From: Amphibacillus sediminis NBRC 103570
GTDB lineage: Bacteria; Bacillota; Bacilli; Bacillales; Amphibacillaceae
NCBI RefSeq assembly: GCF_001552275.1
Contig: NZ_BCQW01000028.1
Location: 1-37,480, forward strand
DNA length: 37,480 nt
Direction: 5' to 3'
Position 1 is the first letter of the stretch. Every line of letters begins with the position of its first letter. Positions 24,923-34,023 of the stretch are shown here, one piece after another. Under the pieces are notes generated by a model. That model worked only from the letters and a program-made list of their open reading frames with translations. It made no database searches and had not been told where the DNA came from. The position numbers and the translations under genes were made by a program.

Positions 24923-25537
24923 ATGAACATTCGTTTATTGCAATCAATGATGCAAACTGATGCTATCAATCAGTTTAGAGCAACAGATTCAAATCGAACA
25001 GGGGCTACGGATTTATTTCAGAATGTTTTTCTATCTAATATGCAAGATCCATCTGCTTCTGCCCAATGGGATACAATGCAATCGATTCGTGACTTTCTAA
25101 TGGACAAGCCTTCCATTTTGTCACAAACAAGCTCAGTCATCTCACCAATACAAGCTAATCTATCACAGGATGTTGAGCAAATTATTCAAGAAGCAGCTCG
25201 TACCTATCAAGTTGATGAAAAATTAATCCGTGCCGTGATTAAAACAGAATCGAATTTTAATCAATACGCTGTTAGCCGAGCTGGTGCTCAAGGTTATATG
25301 CAATTAATGCCCCAAACTGCACGTGGGTTAGGTGTGACAGATTCATTTGATGCAAGACAAAATATTATGGGCGGTACCAAATACTTAAGACAAATGCTTG
25401 ATCGTTATAATGGCAATACACGATTAGCTCTTGCTGCATATAATGCAGGCCCAGGTAATGTGGATAAGTACAAAGGAGTTCCCCCATTTAGCGAAACACA
25501 AAACTATGTCAAAAAAATATCTAGCCTACTATCATAA
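24923..25537 (+). CDS. Lytic transglycosylase domain protein
   Basis: A 204-residue protein from ATG 24923, which has AGGGGG upstream; the GTG at 24908 overlaps this site. An N-terminal polar, Gln-rich region (1-85) without a clear signal peptide is followed by an SLT domain (about 90-204). Catalytic Glu about 109 in I-K-T-E-S-N-F-N, then S[15 protein letters not shown] and [12 protein letters not shown]. The enzyme cleaves peptidoglycan glycan strands, leaving anhydro-muramic ends. It resembles B. subtilis YjbJ. The export route is not obvious. Confidence 0.9.
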   Translation: MNIRLLQSMMQTDAINQFRATDSNRTGATDLFQNVFLSNMQDPSASAQWDTMQSIRDFLMDKPSILSQTSSVISPIQANLSQDVEQIIQEAARTYQVDEKLIRAVIKTESNFNQYAVSRAGAQGYMQLMPQTARGLGVTDSFDARQNIMGGTKYLRQMLDRYNGNTRLALAAYNAGPGNVDKYKGVPPFSETQNYVKKISSLLS

Positions 25538-25600
25538 GTTCATTCAACATTGTTGATTGGATTTACTAAAGTCAACATTAGATCGACAGTTCTTTGTAGA

Positions 25601-25638
25601 AATAGACCTCTCTACTCGATTAAGGGGGTCTATTTTTT
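25601..25638 (+). terminator. Terminator of the lytic transglycosylase gene
   Basis: AATAGACC pairs with GGTCTATT, followed by TTTTTT. Confidence 0.85.
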
Positions 25639-25676
25639 GTCTTGGCTCTGTTAAACTTAGTTGTTGATATTAACCT

Positions 25677-25713
25677 AAAATAAAAGTGCTCTGATTAAGA
25701 GCACTTTTATTTT
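25677..25713. terminator. Bidirectional terminator, end of the DUF4825 lipoprotein gene
   Basis: AAAATAAAAGTGCTC and GAGCACTTTTATTTT pair over 15 bp with a 7-base loop, directly beyond the stop codon at 25714. Confidence 0.88.
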
Positions 25714-26202
25714 CTACTGTTGAAAAAAATGATTAACTGATTCCTCAGACTTCAGGCGTTCCTGTATCAGTATCTTTAAGTCCTGTTCATCTTCAAATCC
25801 ATCCAACTTATTGTTATACCAATCTTGTAATTTCTCTTTTGTTACAGAGAATTCATTGTCTGGAAATTTGAATGTAATCCAATCTACATTTTTGATTAAA
25901 GCAAAAAGAAATGTAGAGTTTGATATTACAGTTTCTTTCATTTCTTTATCTACTTTTTCCGCATCAATATCATTGTATTCCAAAGTAATTCCATAGGGTT
26001 CTTTCTTGGTTTCAAGTGAAATTTGATTCAACTCTTTGTTATGTGCCAATTCTTTTACGATATGCCCAACTGCACTGTTGTCACCAACATATGAATTCTT
26101 ATATTGAAATAAATCAGTTTTTGAATCAGCATTTAGACTGCATCCACTCAATAATATCATTAGGGATAACAATGAAATAAAAAAAATGGTAATCCGCTTC
26201 AC
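25714..26202 (-). CDS. DUF4825 family lipoprotein
   Basis: A 162-residue protein. A signal peptide ends in the lipobox L-L-S-G-C (Cys about 21), so it is membrane-anchored outside. The mature N-terminus D-L-F-Q-Y-K-N-S-Y-V-G-D-N-S-A-V-G is the hallmark of DUF4825, a domain seen in lipoproteins and at the C-terminus of some BlaR1-like proteins; its role is unknown. It is monocistronic with its own terminator. The link between DUF4825 and M56/BlaR1 proteins is noteworthy because such a protein lies at the left end, 25 kb away, but no direct connection is implied. Confidence 0.82.
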   Translation of the reverse strand: MKRITIFFISLLSLMILLSGCSLNADSKTDLFQYKNSYVGDNSAVGHIVKELAHNKELNQISLETKKEPYGITLEYNDIDAEKVDKEMKETVISNSTFLFALIKNVDWITFKFPDNEFSVTKEKLQDWYNNKLDGFEDEQDLKILIQERLKSEESVNHFFQQ

Positions 26203-26404
26203 TATATCCTCTCCTATTTTAACAAGTTGCTAAACGCTTTGCTCACCTTGATAACCTCTCGAATGTCTGTTCTTATACTAATTATAGCAGGATTTCGGAC
26301 AAGCATCAAATATCAACATTTACCTCTAACAGAGCCTTTGTCTTAAACGAATTGAGTGGCAGATAACCAACACGCGTTTAGTGTCAAGTCAAGTCTGATA
26401 CTAA
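26203..26404. other. Intergenic region before HEARO copy 5
   Basis: About 200 bases upstream of the DUF4825 gene, presumably holding its promoter. No other feature is supported. Confidence 0.4.
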
Positions 26405-26648
26405 AACTTCGTTCAGCTGGGGTTTCGACGCATAGGATGTGCTCGTGCAGGCGTTGCGACACGACGTCGCGAACTTATTCAGCTTCCTCTATCCCCCACT
26501 GAATGTTAGTTGAACCAATCGCTCCCTTACTAGCTGTTGAATCTCCCCGTTAGACATGAGGTGTGCCTTTATTTCTTGAAGTGGGAGGCTTACAAAAGCC
26601 CTTCGATGGGGCGAGTAATCGTAGCCCCATCCAGTTAAACTGCGATAA
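26405..26648 (+). ncRNA. HEARO-like mobile structured RNA, copy 5
   Basis: Preceded by CTAA rather than ATGA/GTGA. Nearly full-length: AACTTCGTTCAGC-GGGG, GACGCATAGGATGTGCTCGT, GCGACACGACGTCGCGAAC, CCCCCACTGAATGTTAG, GAACCAATCG, GGCTTACAAAAGCCCTTCG, GGGGCGAGTAATCG, and an end CCAGTTAAACTGCGATAA. Several core-helix bases are changed (CTAGCTGTTG, CATCCAG), partly compensating. It lies between the DUF4825 gene and the M42 peptidase gene. Confidence 0.65.
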
Positions 26649-26670
26649 AAGCATCGAAAATAATCAAACA

Positions 26671-26700
26671 GGACACAACTTCATATTAAAAGTTGTGTCC
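26671..26700 (-). terminator. Terminator of the M42 peptidase gene
   Basis: GGACACAACTT and AAGTTGTGTCC form a perfect 11-bp stem with an 8-base loop, 22 bases beyond the stop codon. The following T-run is weak. Confidence 0.7.
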
Positions 26701-26722
26701 ACATGCTGCTTAGACCATAGGG

Positions 26723-27799
26723 TTAACTAAATGTAATTTGGTTAACAGTTTCCTGATTCAATCCTTTAATCACTTCCACTAGTAATTGAACGGTATAATC
26801 AAAATCATCACGATGAATAATACCTGCATGGGAATGAATATAACGTGTGGCTATACCGATTGATAGTGATGGCACGCCTTTTGCCGTTAAATGGATTGAA
26901 CCACTATCCGTTCCACCTGCTGGAATAGCTGTATATTGATAAGGAATATGATGTTGTTCAGCAACCTTTAAAACATAGTCTCGTAAATCATGATGACCAA
27001 TCATTGAACGGTCATAAATAACAATTTGAGGACCTTGACCGATTTTACTGTCAGAATCCTTCGCTGAAATACCGGGAGTATCGCCTGCAATACCTGTATC
27101 CACTGCAAAGGCAAGATCAGGTTGAATAGCATGGGCTGCAGTTTTAGCTCCACGTAAACTAACTTCTTCTTGAACTGTCCCTACTCCGTAAACAACATTT
27201 GGATGCTCAACATCTTTGAGTTGTTTTAGCACTTCAATAGCAATCGCACAACCAATTCGATTATCCCATGCTTTTGCTAATAAAAGCTTTTCATTCTTCA
27301 TTGGCTGAAATTCGAAATAGGGAACAATTGAATCACCTGGTCTAACACCAAAAGCCTCAGCTTCTTCTTTACTTGATGCCCCAATATCAATGAACATATC
27401 CTTAATTTCATATGACTTCTTGCGAGCTTCGGCAGGCATAATATGTGGTGGCTTAGAGCCTACTATACCGACAAGATCTCCTTTTGAGGTCATAACCGTA
27501 ACACGCTGAGCTAGCATGACCTGACTCCACCATCCACCAATGGTTTGAAAGCTCAGGTAGCCTCTTTCATCAATCCGTGTTACCATCATTCCAATTTCAT
27601 CAAGATGGCCTGCTACCATAATTTTCGGACCGTCAACTTGCCCAATCTTCTTGGCAATCAGACTTCCTAGATGATCTGTGTAAACTTCATTTGCATAGGG
27701 CTTTATGTACTGTCGCATCACTTCTCTAACTTCACGTTCATTTCCTGAAATGCCTTTTGCTTCTGTTAAATCCTTAAACATTGTTAATTGATCATTCAT
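26723..27799 (-). CDS. ysdC: M42 family metallo-aminopeptidase
   Basis: A 358-residue protein, close to B. subtilis YsdC (361). Metal ligands are in the family places: A-G-H-L-D-E-I-G-M (first His and Asp), A-K-A-W-D-N-R-I-G (bridging Asp), V-Q-E-E-V-S (catalytic Glu pair), A-V-D-T-G and a late [12 protein letters not shown]42 enzymes form large tetrahedral dodecamers that trim peptides in the cytosol; some were first described as cellulases. GGAG precedes the start. Single gene with its own terminator; the neighbouring ysdA-rplT context is as in B. subtilis, though ysdB is absent. Confidence 0.92.
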   Translation of the reverse strand: MNDQLTMFKDLTEAKGISGNEREVREVMRQYIKPYANEVYTDHLGSLIAKKIGQVDGPKIMVAGHLDEIGMMVTRIDERGYLSFQTIGGWWSQVMLAQRVTVMTSKGDLVGIVGSKPPHIMPAEARKKSYEIKDMFIDIGASSKEEAEAFGVRPGDSIVPYFEFQPMKNEKLLLAKAWDNRIGCAIAIEVLKQLKDVEHPNVVYGVGTVQEEVSLRGAKTAAHAIQPDLAFAVDTGIAGDTPGISAKDSDSKIGQGPQIVIYDRSMIGHHDLRDYVLKVAEQHHIPYQYTAIPAGGTDSGSIHLTAKGVPSLSIGIATRYIHSHAGIIHRDDFDYTVQLLVEVIKGLNQETVNQITFS

Positions 27800-27860
27800 A
27801 TCTGCTCGTCTCCTTTTTATCCTATCTTATTATAGCGTAGTATTAAATAAAGACAAAATT

Positions 27861-28057
27861 TTTAACTTTATTTAGCAGAAATCTCCTACTTCAATAGGTG
27901 ATAAGATCAATGATTAATTGATTTCATTCATCGGGGATTCAAACCTCGGCTGAATAAAGTTAAAGCCTCCGGTGGATGCCAGACAGATTTTCAGAGGAAA
28001 TTTATTAGCTTCGCTCGATAAAAACTGGGCGCCAATCCGCCAAGACATATTTGATTA
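27861..28057 (-). repeat. R2 repeat family, copy C
   Basis: Read on the minus strand it begins AATCAAATATGTCTTGGCGG, then GGCGCCCAGTTTTTATCGAG, GCGAAGC, AATAAATTTCCTCTGAAAATC, TCTGTCTGGCATCCACCGG, AGGCTTTAACTTTATTCAGC, a palindrome-like GAGGTTTGAATCCCCG, CACCTATTGAAGTAGGAGAT and a final AAATAAAGTTAAA. This is the most complete uninterrupted copy in the window and serves as the reference for the other two. It encodes no protein. Confidence 0.6.
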
Positions 28058-28344
28058 TTTAGGAGCTTGCTCTTGAGAATGGATCTTAATTAATAAAAGA
28101 CTCTATCCAATTGCTACCACTCTATATTCATTAAGCAAATGAGCATTATTTGGTTTTACCTAAACTGAGGATTAAAGTTGGTCAATAATTACACTAAATA
28201 CAATTGCGATAGACCCAAATTTGATCAAGATCGTGGTGTCACCGCTACCGAGTATACTTTTATACAAGCCAACCATAGAAATGCAATGTTATCACTTGGT
28301 CACTTATCGGTAGTATACGATGATAATAAAAAACGAACACAATA
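28058..28344. other. Intergenic region downstream of the dUTPase gene
   Basis: About 290 bases without a credible gene. Related short words (ACCGAGTATAC, CGGTAGTATAC) recur, perhaps part of a decayed sequence. Confidence 0.4.
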
Positions 28345-28830
28345 TTAATAGTGCTCGTCTTGGCGTTGAAAATTAACTTTATTTTTTTCTAAATATGCAG
28401 CTTGAATCTCATGATCTGAGAAACCTAATTGGTCTGCCAATGTTAGAAACAAGCCGAAAACAGTTAAATAGCTTGCCTGTGAGCGATCATCACGAAAATA
28501 ATCGATAGCACGATAGAGCTGATTAAACAAGTCTGTTAGATCACCATTAAATGGCATATGATCAACGTGCTCCACTTTAAAACGACTGTCTAGACCAAGA
28601 GATATGATAAAATGAAGTCCATCAACATACTCTTCTAAAATCGTCTCTTTGGGACTGGGTTCTTTAACACTCCAATATTTGAAACAACGTGTTTCATTAG
28701 CTAATTCTCCTAATTCAACAAAGAGGGCAAGAATTTTATGATCAAACAGTTGATCGGAACTGACCTGATGATTTGTTTGAATATAATGATCTAAATCTGC
28801 CTGCATTGAATATAATTCGGTCCATTTCAT
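28345..28830 (-). CDS. Dimeric dUTP diphosphatase (dUTPase_2 family)
   Basis: A 161-residue all-alpha NTP pyrophosphohydrolase. The metal-binding pattern E-L-G-E-L-A-N-E (about 38-45) and E-E-Y-V-D-G-L-H-F (about 66-74) identifies the dimeric dUTPase / MazG-like superfamily. It converts dUTP to dUMP, keeping uracil out of DNA and supplying dTMP synthesis. AAGGAG lies about 12 bases upstream of ATG 28830. It follows the TVP38 gene by 21 bases, so the two may be co-transcribed. Confidence 0.9.
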   Translation of the reverse strand: MKWTELYSMQADLDHYIQTNHQVSSDQLFDHKILALFVELGELANETRCFKYWSVKEPSPKETILEEYVDGLHFIISLGLDSRFKVEHVDHMPFNGDLTDLFNQLYRAIDYFRDDRSQASYLTVFGLFLTLADQLGFSDHEIQAAYLEKNKVNFQRQDEHY

Positions 28831-28851
28831 TTTAAAAAATCGCTCCTTTTA

Positions 28852-29415
28852 TTAGCGTAAAAATTCACGCACACTGACACCTGTTTCTTTTTTTCTAAAC
28901 ACAAACAATAATGGGATTAAACATATAATAAATATACCGATCATAACTGGGGAAAAACTGATAATTGCCTGACCAATAAAAGTATAAGCAATTGTCATCG
29001 GAATAGCTGTGTAAAATGACGATTCCAAATAGGCATAAAAGTTATCAGATGCTTCGTAGAGTAAAAATGATAATAAATGATAATGTATAAACGGAATTAA
29101 CCGAAGAGCAGCCACTTGCCCAGTTGTAACATGCCTATCCTCGCCAATTACCTTATTCTTCATTTTTCTTAAGCGATTGGTAAATCTCGGTAAACATTGG
29201 GTGATAAGATAAAACAAAACACTTGATAGGACTGCTCCTATAATGGAGAGAATCATACCAGGAACAAGGCCAAAAATAAGACCACCTGCAATAAAAACTA
29301 AGATAACAGGGATAAACAACAACGGGCGAATAGCGTGTAATAGAATAAATAACAGTGGTGCCAACAAGCCGTGGGTATTTCTAATCACTTCTATATACTG
29401 TTCAATTTGCTCCAT
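28852..29415 (-). CDS. TVP38/TMEM64 (DedA-like) membrane protein
   Basis: A 187-residue protein from ATG 29415, with GGGAGG 10 bases upstream; the longer frame from 29466 has no such site. About five hydrophobic segments. The SNARE-associated/VTT domain pattern is visible: F-I-A-G-G-L-I-F-G-L-V-P-G, and R-L-I-P-F-I-H-Y-H-L-L (family F/R-x-x-P). Such proteins are implicated in lipid (undecaprenyl phosphate or phospholipid) scrambling, but the substrate here is unknown. In B. subtilis a related gene (ytxB) lies next to dnaI; here it has a different position, behind ysdA. Confidence 0.85.
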   Translation of the reverse strand: MEQIEQYIEVIRNTHGLLAPLLFILLHAIRPLLFIPVILVFIAGGLIFGLVPGMILSIIGAVLSSVLFYLITQCLPRFTNRLRKMKNKVIGEDRHVTTGQVAALRLIPFIHYHLLSFLLYEASDNFYAYLESSFYTAIPMTIAYTFIGQAIISFSPVMIGIFIICLIPLLFVFRKKETGVSVREFLR

Positions 29416-29476
29416 TACCGATCTGCCTCCCTTCGATATCTCTTCAAATCTATGATGAGAGCTCATGCTTTATGCT

Positions 29477-29743
29477 TTACCTAAAATGGAAAAACCAGAC
29501 GAGTAAACTAACCTGAATCAAAGCAAGTACAGGTAAGCCAAAGCGAAAAGTTGTATGCTTCGTTTTATGGCGGTAAGTTTTCATTCCTAATAATACACCT
29601 ATCGCCCCTCCAATTAAAGCGATAAGCCAAATCGTTCGTTCGGAGATACGCCAATGATGCTGTTTAGCTCTTTTTTTATCTATTTTCATTATCATTAATC
29701 CTACTATGTTTATGAGTAATAGATAGAACGTGATCACTTCCAT
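29477..29743 (-). CDS. ysdA: DUF1294 family membrane protein
   Basis: An 88-residue protein with two or three hydrophobic helices. Family features: D-K-x-x-A (D-K-K-R-A-K-Q), R-I-S-E, and G-G-A-I-G-V-L-L-G-M-K-T-Y-R-H-K-T-K-H. Function unknown. It directly follows rplT, the place of ysdA in B. subtilis. The ribosome site (GGCGGGTAGG) is only moderate. Confidence 0.88.
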   Translation of the reverse strand: MEVITFYLLLINIVGLMIMKIDKKRAKQHHWRISERTIWLIALIGGAIGVLLGMKTYRHKTKHTTFRFGLPVLALIQVSLLVWFFHFR

Positions 29744-29930
29744 TGCCTACCCGCCTTTTTAAAAATTGATTCTCGGCTTCACCTTATCGTGTACTCTATT
29801 ACATGATCAAGGAATTCTATAATAAAACATTCAACAAACTAATGACAAAATTGCATTGCCATAATTTATAGAGGTAAGAGTCAATGAGTCTATAACTATC
29901 CTAACAGGTTGTTAGCTTAGCCGAATACAG

Positions 29931-29970
29931 AAAAGAGTTGTTCCCTTATAAGAAAACAACCCTTTGTTTT
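29931..29970 (-). terminator. Terminator of the infC-rpmI-rplT operon
   Basis: Minus strand: AAAGGGTTGTT ... AACAACTCTTTT, stem about 9 bp, T-run TCTTTT. It lies just after the rplT stop, so ysdA is probably transcribed separately or by readthrough. Confidence 0.75.
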
Positions 29971-29976
29971 TGTCAA

Positions 29977-30336
29977 TTATTTGCTTAAGGCAGCTTTGGC
30001 TTGGTCAGCTAGCTGTGAAAATGCTGCTTGATCAGAAACAGCTAATTCTGATAGCATCTTACGGTTAACTTCAATCCCAGCTAATTTCAATCCGTGCATT
30101 AAACGGCTATATGATAAGTCGTTCATACGAGCTGCTGCATTAATACGTGCAATCCATAATTTACGGAAATCACGTTTTTTCTGTTTACGGTCACGATATG
30201 CATATTGACCTGATTTCCATACTTGTTGTTTTGCTACTTTAAAAAGCGCATGCTTTGAACCATAATAACCTTTTGCTAATTTTAATATGCGTTTACGACG
30301 CTTACGTGTAACTGTTCCACCTTTAACACGTGCCAT
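29977..30336 (-). CDS. rplT: Ribosomal protein bL20
   Basis: A 119-residue basic protein, the standard size. [23 protein letters not shown] is the long N-terminal helix that contacts 23S rRNA; the C-terminal globular domain follows ([14 protein letters not shown]). L20 is needed for early 50S assembly and, in Bacillus, represses its own operon through the infC leader. AGGAGG precedes ATG 30336. Last gene of the operon. Confidence 0.98.
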   Translation of the reverse strand: MARVKGGTVTRKRRKRILKLAKGYYGSKHALFKVAKQQVWKSGQYAYRDRKQKKRDFRKLWIARINAAARMNDLSYSRLMHGLKLAGIEVNRKMLSELAVSDQAAFSQLADQAKAALSK

Positions 30337-30380
30337 AATATTTCCCTCCTATATATCTAAACCAAATCTGGTTAATCGTC

Positions 30381-30575
30381 TTATCTTGGTAACATTTGAT
30401 CAATACGTTTTTGGTCGCCTGCAGAGACAACTGCACTTTTACGTAATTTACGTTTTTGCTTCTGTGTTTTATTTGCAAACATGTGGCTTGTGTAAGCATG
30501 GGAACGTTTAAGCTTCCCAGAACCTGTTCTTTTGAAACGTTTTTGTGTGCCTTTATGTGTTTTCATTTTTGGCAT
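30381..30575 (-). CDS. rpmI: Ribosomal protein bL35
   Basis: A 64-residue, very basic protein with the family signature [23 protein letters not shown] lies 8 bases before ATG 30575. It is the middle gene of infC-rpmI-rplT. Confidence 0.98.
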   Translation of the reverse strand: MPKMKTHKGTQKRFKRTGSGKLKRSHAYTSHMFANKTQKQKRKLRKSAVVSAGDQKRIDQMLPR

Positions 30576-30610
30576 TAGTTGTTCCTCCTTAAAAGCATAT
30601 GAATTAAAGC

Positions 30611-31129
30611 TTATTTTTCGTTTGATGGTGCTAGCATTAAGAACATGCTACGACCTTCCATTTTAGGCTTTTGCTCAACTGAAGAAAGGTCTTTACATTC
30701 CTCTGCCATGCGTTCCAGTACTCTTTGCCCTAACTCTTTGTGGGTAATGGCACGTCCTCTAAAGCGAATCGATACTTTTACTTTATCGCCTTTTTCTAAG
30801 AACTTACGTGCATTACGAAGCTTGGTATTAAAGTCATGTTCTTCAATACCTGGGCTTAAACGTACCTCTTTAATATTGATGATTTTTTGCTTTTTACGTG
30901 CTTCTTTATCTTTCTTTTGTTGCTCAAAGCGATACTTACCGTAGTCCATAATCCGACAAACTGGCGGCTTGGCATTTGGAGCCACGAGAACGAGATCTAA
31001 ATTACGATTTGCTGCAATATCCAACGCCTCTTGGCGAGATTTAACACCAAGTTGATCTCCATTAGAATCAATGAGACGCACCTCACGCGCTCGAATACTC
31101 TCATTGACATTCATATCTTTGCTAATAAT
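30611..31129 (-). CDS. infC: Translation initiation factor IF-3
   Basis: A 172-residue protein. The N-terminal domain carries I-R-A-R-E-V-R-L-I, the C-terminal domain [12 protein letters not shown] and [11 protein letters not shown]3 prevents premature subunit joining and checks start codons. The likely initiator is the AUU at 31129, 6 bases after GGAGG; the ATG at 31132 has only 3 bases of spacing. This gives the N-terminus M-I-S-K-D as in other bacilli. AUU starts are known for infC in E. coli and Geobacillus and allow IF3 to limit its own synthesis. First gene of the operon behind an L20-type leader. Confidence 0.95.
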   Translation of the reverse strand: MISKDMNVNESIRAREVRLIDSNGDQLGVKSRQEALDIAANRNLDLVLVAPNAKPPVCRIMDYGKYRFEQQKKDKEARKKQKIINIKEVRLSPGIEEHDFNTKLRNARKFLEKGDKVKVSIRFRGRAITHKELGQRVLERMAEECKDLSSVEQKPKMEGRSMFLMLAPSNEK

Positions 31130-31140
31130 CATCCACCTCC

Positions 31141-31420
31141 GTGATTTTTTAACAGTGGCATGAATTATGACCGGATTACTTTACGTAACGTGACCATCCC
31201 ACTGGTCATTGACAAGCTTGTTGTTCGCTAGATAACCTCGCTTTTATTCACACCTTATCAGAATGATCTTTAAGGCAAATAAAAAAGTGTCGGCACATTT
31301 GCACCCACACGTATCCTGTCGTCTCATTGAGAATCTGTAAACCTGGCAACAACATAACATGTGTCGATCAGGCGAGAAGCGGGTGCCTCTACTTGTCGAT
31401 TGATCATATTCAATTTCACT
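31141..31420 (-). ncRNA. L20-responsive leader/attenuator of infC-rpmI-rplT
   Basis: A 280-base leader follows the promoter. On the minus strand it has AGTAGAGGCACCCGCTTCTC, then a hairpin GTGTGGGTGC ... GTGCCGACAC followed by TTTTTT (around 31285-31310), which can act as terminator, then further sequence to infC. This order matches what I remember of the Firmicutes L20 leader, where L20 binding favours termination. The detailed pairing has not been folded. Confidence 0.7.
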
Positions 31421-31426
31421 CAAAAT

Positions 31427-31455
31427 ATCATAACATGTGCTGTTCTAACTGTCAA
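31427..31455 (-). promoter_or_regulatory. Promoter of the infC operon
   Basis: Minus strand: consensus TTGACA (31450-31455), 17-base spacer, TATGAT (31427-31432); start near 31420. Confidence 0.8.
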
Positions 31456-31615
31456 CTAGTTTTCAAACGGATTCACAAAAGATAGGCAGGAACGATCTCC
31501 AAATGAAGCATTCGATCACTAACCTTGGGCCACGTTAGAGCTGAAAAATCACCCTCATTTTCTAATAAAAGTTAAGGCCTAATCAGCTTTTAACCGATTA
31601 GACCGATAAATCATC

Positions 31616-33565
31616 TTATTGACGCAGTGAGCGCTGATCTATTTCAGCTTTTATTAATTTGATATAGTCAGCTAGATCAAGGGTTTCAGATTTTTGCTCA
31701 CCATAGCGCCGAACGTTAACCGCCTTGTCTTCTACCTCTTTATCACCAACCACTAACGCAAACGGAATTTTTTCTGTTTGAGCTTCTCTTATCTTATAGC
31801 CAATCTTCTCATCTCTTAAGTCCAGCTCAACTCGAACACCAGCAGCCCGAAGCTCGTCTTCAACCTCTTTAGCATAATTGGCATGGATGTCATTTGAAAC
31901 AGGAATAATTCGAGCCTGGACAGGTGCTAGCCAGGTTGGGAATGCGCCTTTGTACTCCTCAATTAAGAAGGCAACAAAGCGCTCCATTGTTGAGACTACG
32001 CCACGATGAATAACAACTGGGCGGTGCTCTTTACCATCTTCGCCGATGTAGGTTAGATCAAACTTCTCAGCTGAATTAAAATCAAGTTGAACAGTTGACA
32101 GCGTTTCATGCTTTCCTAAAGCTGTCTTGACTTGAACATCAAGCTTAGGTCCATAAAACGCAGCTTCACCTTCTGCTTCAACATAGTCGAGCTTCATTTC
32201 TTCCATTGTTTCTTTTAATAAAGATTGGGCTGTTTCCCACATTTGATCATTGTCAATATATTTCTCTTTATCTTCAGGGTCACGATAGGAAAGTCGGAAA
32301 TAGTAATCATGAATACCAAAATCACGATATACATTCTGGATCAGATCAACGACACGGATAAACTCATCTTTAAGCTGATCTGGTCTGGCAAAAATATGTG
32401 CATCATTTAAGGTCATGGCACGAACACGTTGTAACCCAGCCAGTGCTCCTGACATTTCATGTCGATGCATCATGCCTAGTTCAGCAATACGTACTGGAAG
32501 ATGACGATAGCTATATAGTTCATTTTTATAGACCATCATGTGATGCGGACAATTCATTGGACGAAGCACTAGATCCTCATTGTCCATCTCTAATATTGGG
32601 AACATGTCGTCATTATAGTGATCCCAGTGACCACTTGTTTTGTATAACTCTAAGCTCCCTAACACGGGTGTATAGACATGGTTATAGCCAAGACGTTCCT
32701 CAATATCCACGATATAACGTTCAATTGTACGACGAATGGTAGCCCCTTTAGGTAGCCATAACGGCAAGCCTTGCCCGACTTTTTGTGAAATCATAAATAG
32801 ACCAAGCTCTTTACCTAGTTTACGATGATCCCGCTCTTTTGCTTCTTCTCGTAATCGTAAATATTCATCCAAATCTGCTTTTTTAGCAAAGGCTGTTCCA
32901 TAAATTCGCTGTAGCATTTTATTGTTACTATCACCACGCCAATACGCTCCAGAAATACTTAATAACTTAAACACCTTAATTTTACTAGTTGATGGAACAT
33001 GGACCCCACGACATAAATCAAAAAATTCACCTTGCTCATAAATGGTGACTTGTTCATCAGCTGGTATTGCTTCAAGTAGCTCAAGCTTAAGCTGATCACC
33101 GATTTCCTGATAACGCGCCTCTGCCTCAGCACGTGTCACTTCGATCCGCTTAATGGGTAAGTTCTCATCAACAATTCGTTTCATTTCCTTTTCAATTTTG
33201 GGTAGATCCTCTGGTGTTAAGGCATGCTCCATATCAATGTCGTAATAAAAACCATCTTCAATGGTTGGTCCAATGCCTAATTTGACATCAGATCCATATA
33301 ATCTTTTGATCGCTTGTGCCATAACATGAGCAGTTGAATGGCGCATAATATCAAGGCCTTCCGGTTGTTTCTCGGTAATGATATTAATCGCTCCATCTTC
33401 TGGTAGAGGTGTTTTTAAATCATAAGCTACCCCGTCCAATGTAACAGCTAATGCTTGTTTTCTTAATCCTGGTGAAATAGATTGTGCAATATCTTCACCC
33501 GTTGTACCCTGAGGAAATTCCTTTTTCGCTCCATCTGGAAATGTAATAACTAACTGCTCCTTCAC
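31616..33565 (-). CDS. thrS: Threonyl-tRNA synthetase
   Basis: About 649 residues from GTG 33565, which has AAGGAG 9 bases upstream; ATG 33586 precedes that site. Domains in order: TGS (1-60), the N2 editing domain with [10 protein letters not shown] and C-R-G-V-H-V-P-S-T, the class II core with [11 protein letters not shown] and [12 protein letters not shown], and a C-terminal anticodon domain (I-P-V-S-N-D-I-H). It charges tRNA-Thr and hydrolyses Ser-tRNA-Thr. Monocistronic, under a T-box leader. Confidence 0.97.
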   Translation of the reverse strand: MKEQLVITFPDGAKKEFPQGTTGEDIAQSISPGLRKQALAVTLDGVAYDLKTPLPEDGAINIITEKQPEGLDIMRHSTAHVMAQAIKRLYGSDVKLGIGPTIEDGFYYDIDMEHALTPEDLPKIEKEMKRIVDENLPIKRIEVTRAEAEARYQEIGDQLKLELLEAIPADEQVTIYEQGEFFDLCRGVHVPSTSKIKVFKLLSISGAYWRGDSNNKMLQRIYGTAFAKKADLDEYLRLREEAKERDHRKLGKELGLFMISQKVGQGLPLWLPKGATIRRTIERYIVDIEERLGYNHVYTPVLGSLELYKTSGHWDHYNDDMFPILEMDNEDLVLRPMNCPHHMMVYKNELYSYRHLPVRIAELGMMHRHEMSGALAGLQRVRAMTLNDAHIFARPDQLKDEFIRVVDLIQNVYRDFGIHDYYFRLSYRDPEDKEKYIDNDQMWETAQSLLKETMEEMKLDYVEAEGEAAFYGPKLDVQVKTALGKHETLSTVQLDFNSAEKFDLTYIGEDGKEHRPVVIHRGVVSTMERFVAFLIEEYKGAFPTWLAPVQARIIPVSNDIHANYAKEVEDELRAAGVRVELDLRDEKIGYKIREAQTEKIPFALVVGDKEVEDKAVNVRRYGEQKSETLDLADYIKLIKAEIDQRSLRQ

Positions 33566-33704
33566 GTTGATTCTCTCCTTTGTCATTCGTTTGATACGGT
33601 CATTTCAAGTAGCCAGCAATAGTCGATTGATTTAACCTATTCAAAGATCTGGCTAGGGATAGCAAATGGTTAAAAATCCAATTTTATATAATTTTCATTG
33701 CACT

Positions 33705-33981
33705 AAAAAACGCCTATCCCTTGCGTTTATCGCAAAGGGACAAGCGTTAGCTCGTGGTTCCACCCTTTTTCCCAAATAAAAACTTATCAAAGATAAATAA
33801 TATTTGGCTTCATTCACTCAGTAACGTTGAGCTACGCCACTTCCTAATGCAGTGTTCAGAAGTAGAGTTCAGAGGTGGTAACAAATTAGCCACGAACAGG
33901 AAGATTTCAGCTCCACTTCCCTCTCTAACGAACGTAACTAAATGTCATGTCCTCATCGATACTTTTTCATCTATAATATTG
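33705..33981 (-). ncRNA. T-box leader of thrS (tRNA-Thr riboswitch)
   Basis: Minus strand: T-box GGGTGGAACCACGAG at 33751-33765, then a terminator AACGCTTGTCCCTTTGCG ... CGCAAGGGATAGGCG with TTTTTTA (33705-33748). A possible ACC (Thr) specifier is at 33877-33879 in GUUACCACCU. Uncharged tRNA-Thr would relieve termination. The promoter is directly upstream. Confidence 0.93.
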
Positions 33982-33987
33982 ACTAGT

Positions 33988-34016
33988 ATTATATAACCTG
34001 ATCATCTAAAAATCAA
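33988..34016 (-). promoter_or_regulatory. Promoter of thrS
   Basis: Minus strand: TTGATT (34011-34016), 17-base spacer, TATAAT (33988-33993). It lies within a few bases of the ytxC stop. Confidence 0.75.
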
Positions 34017-34023
34017 GCCCCTT

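Noticed and set aside
32398-32742. 114-codon plus-strand frame
   Set aside because: It is antisense within thrS, with no ribosome site.
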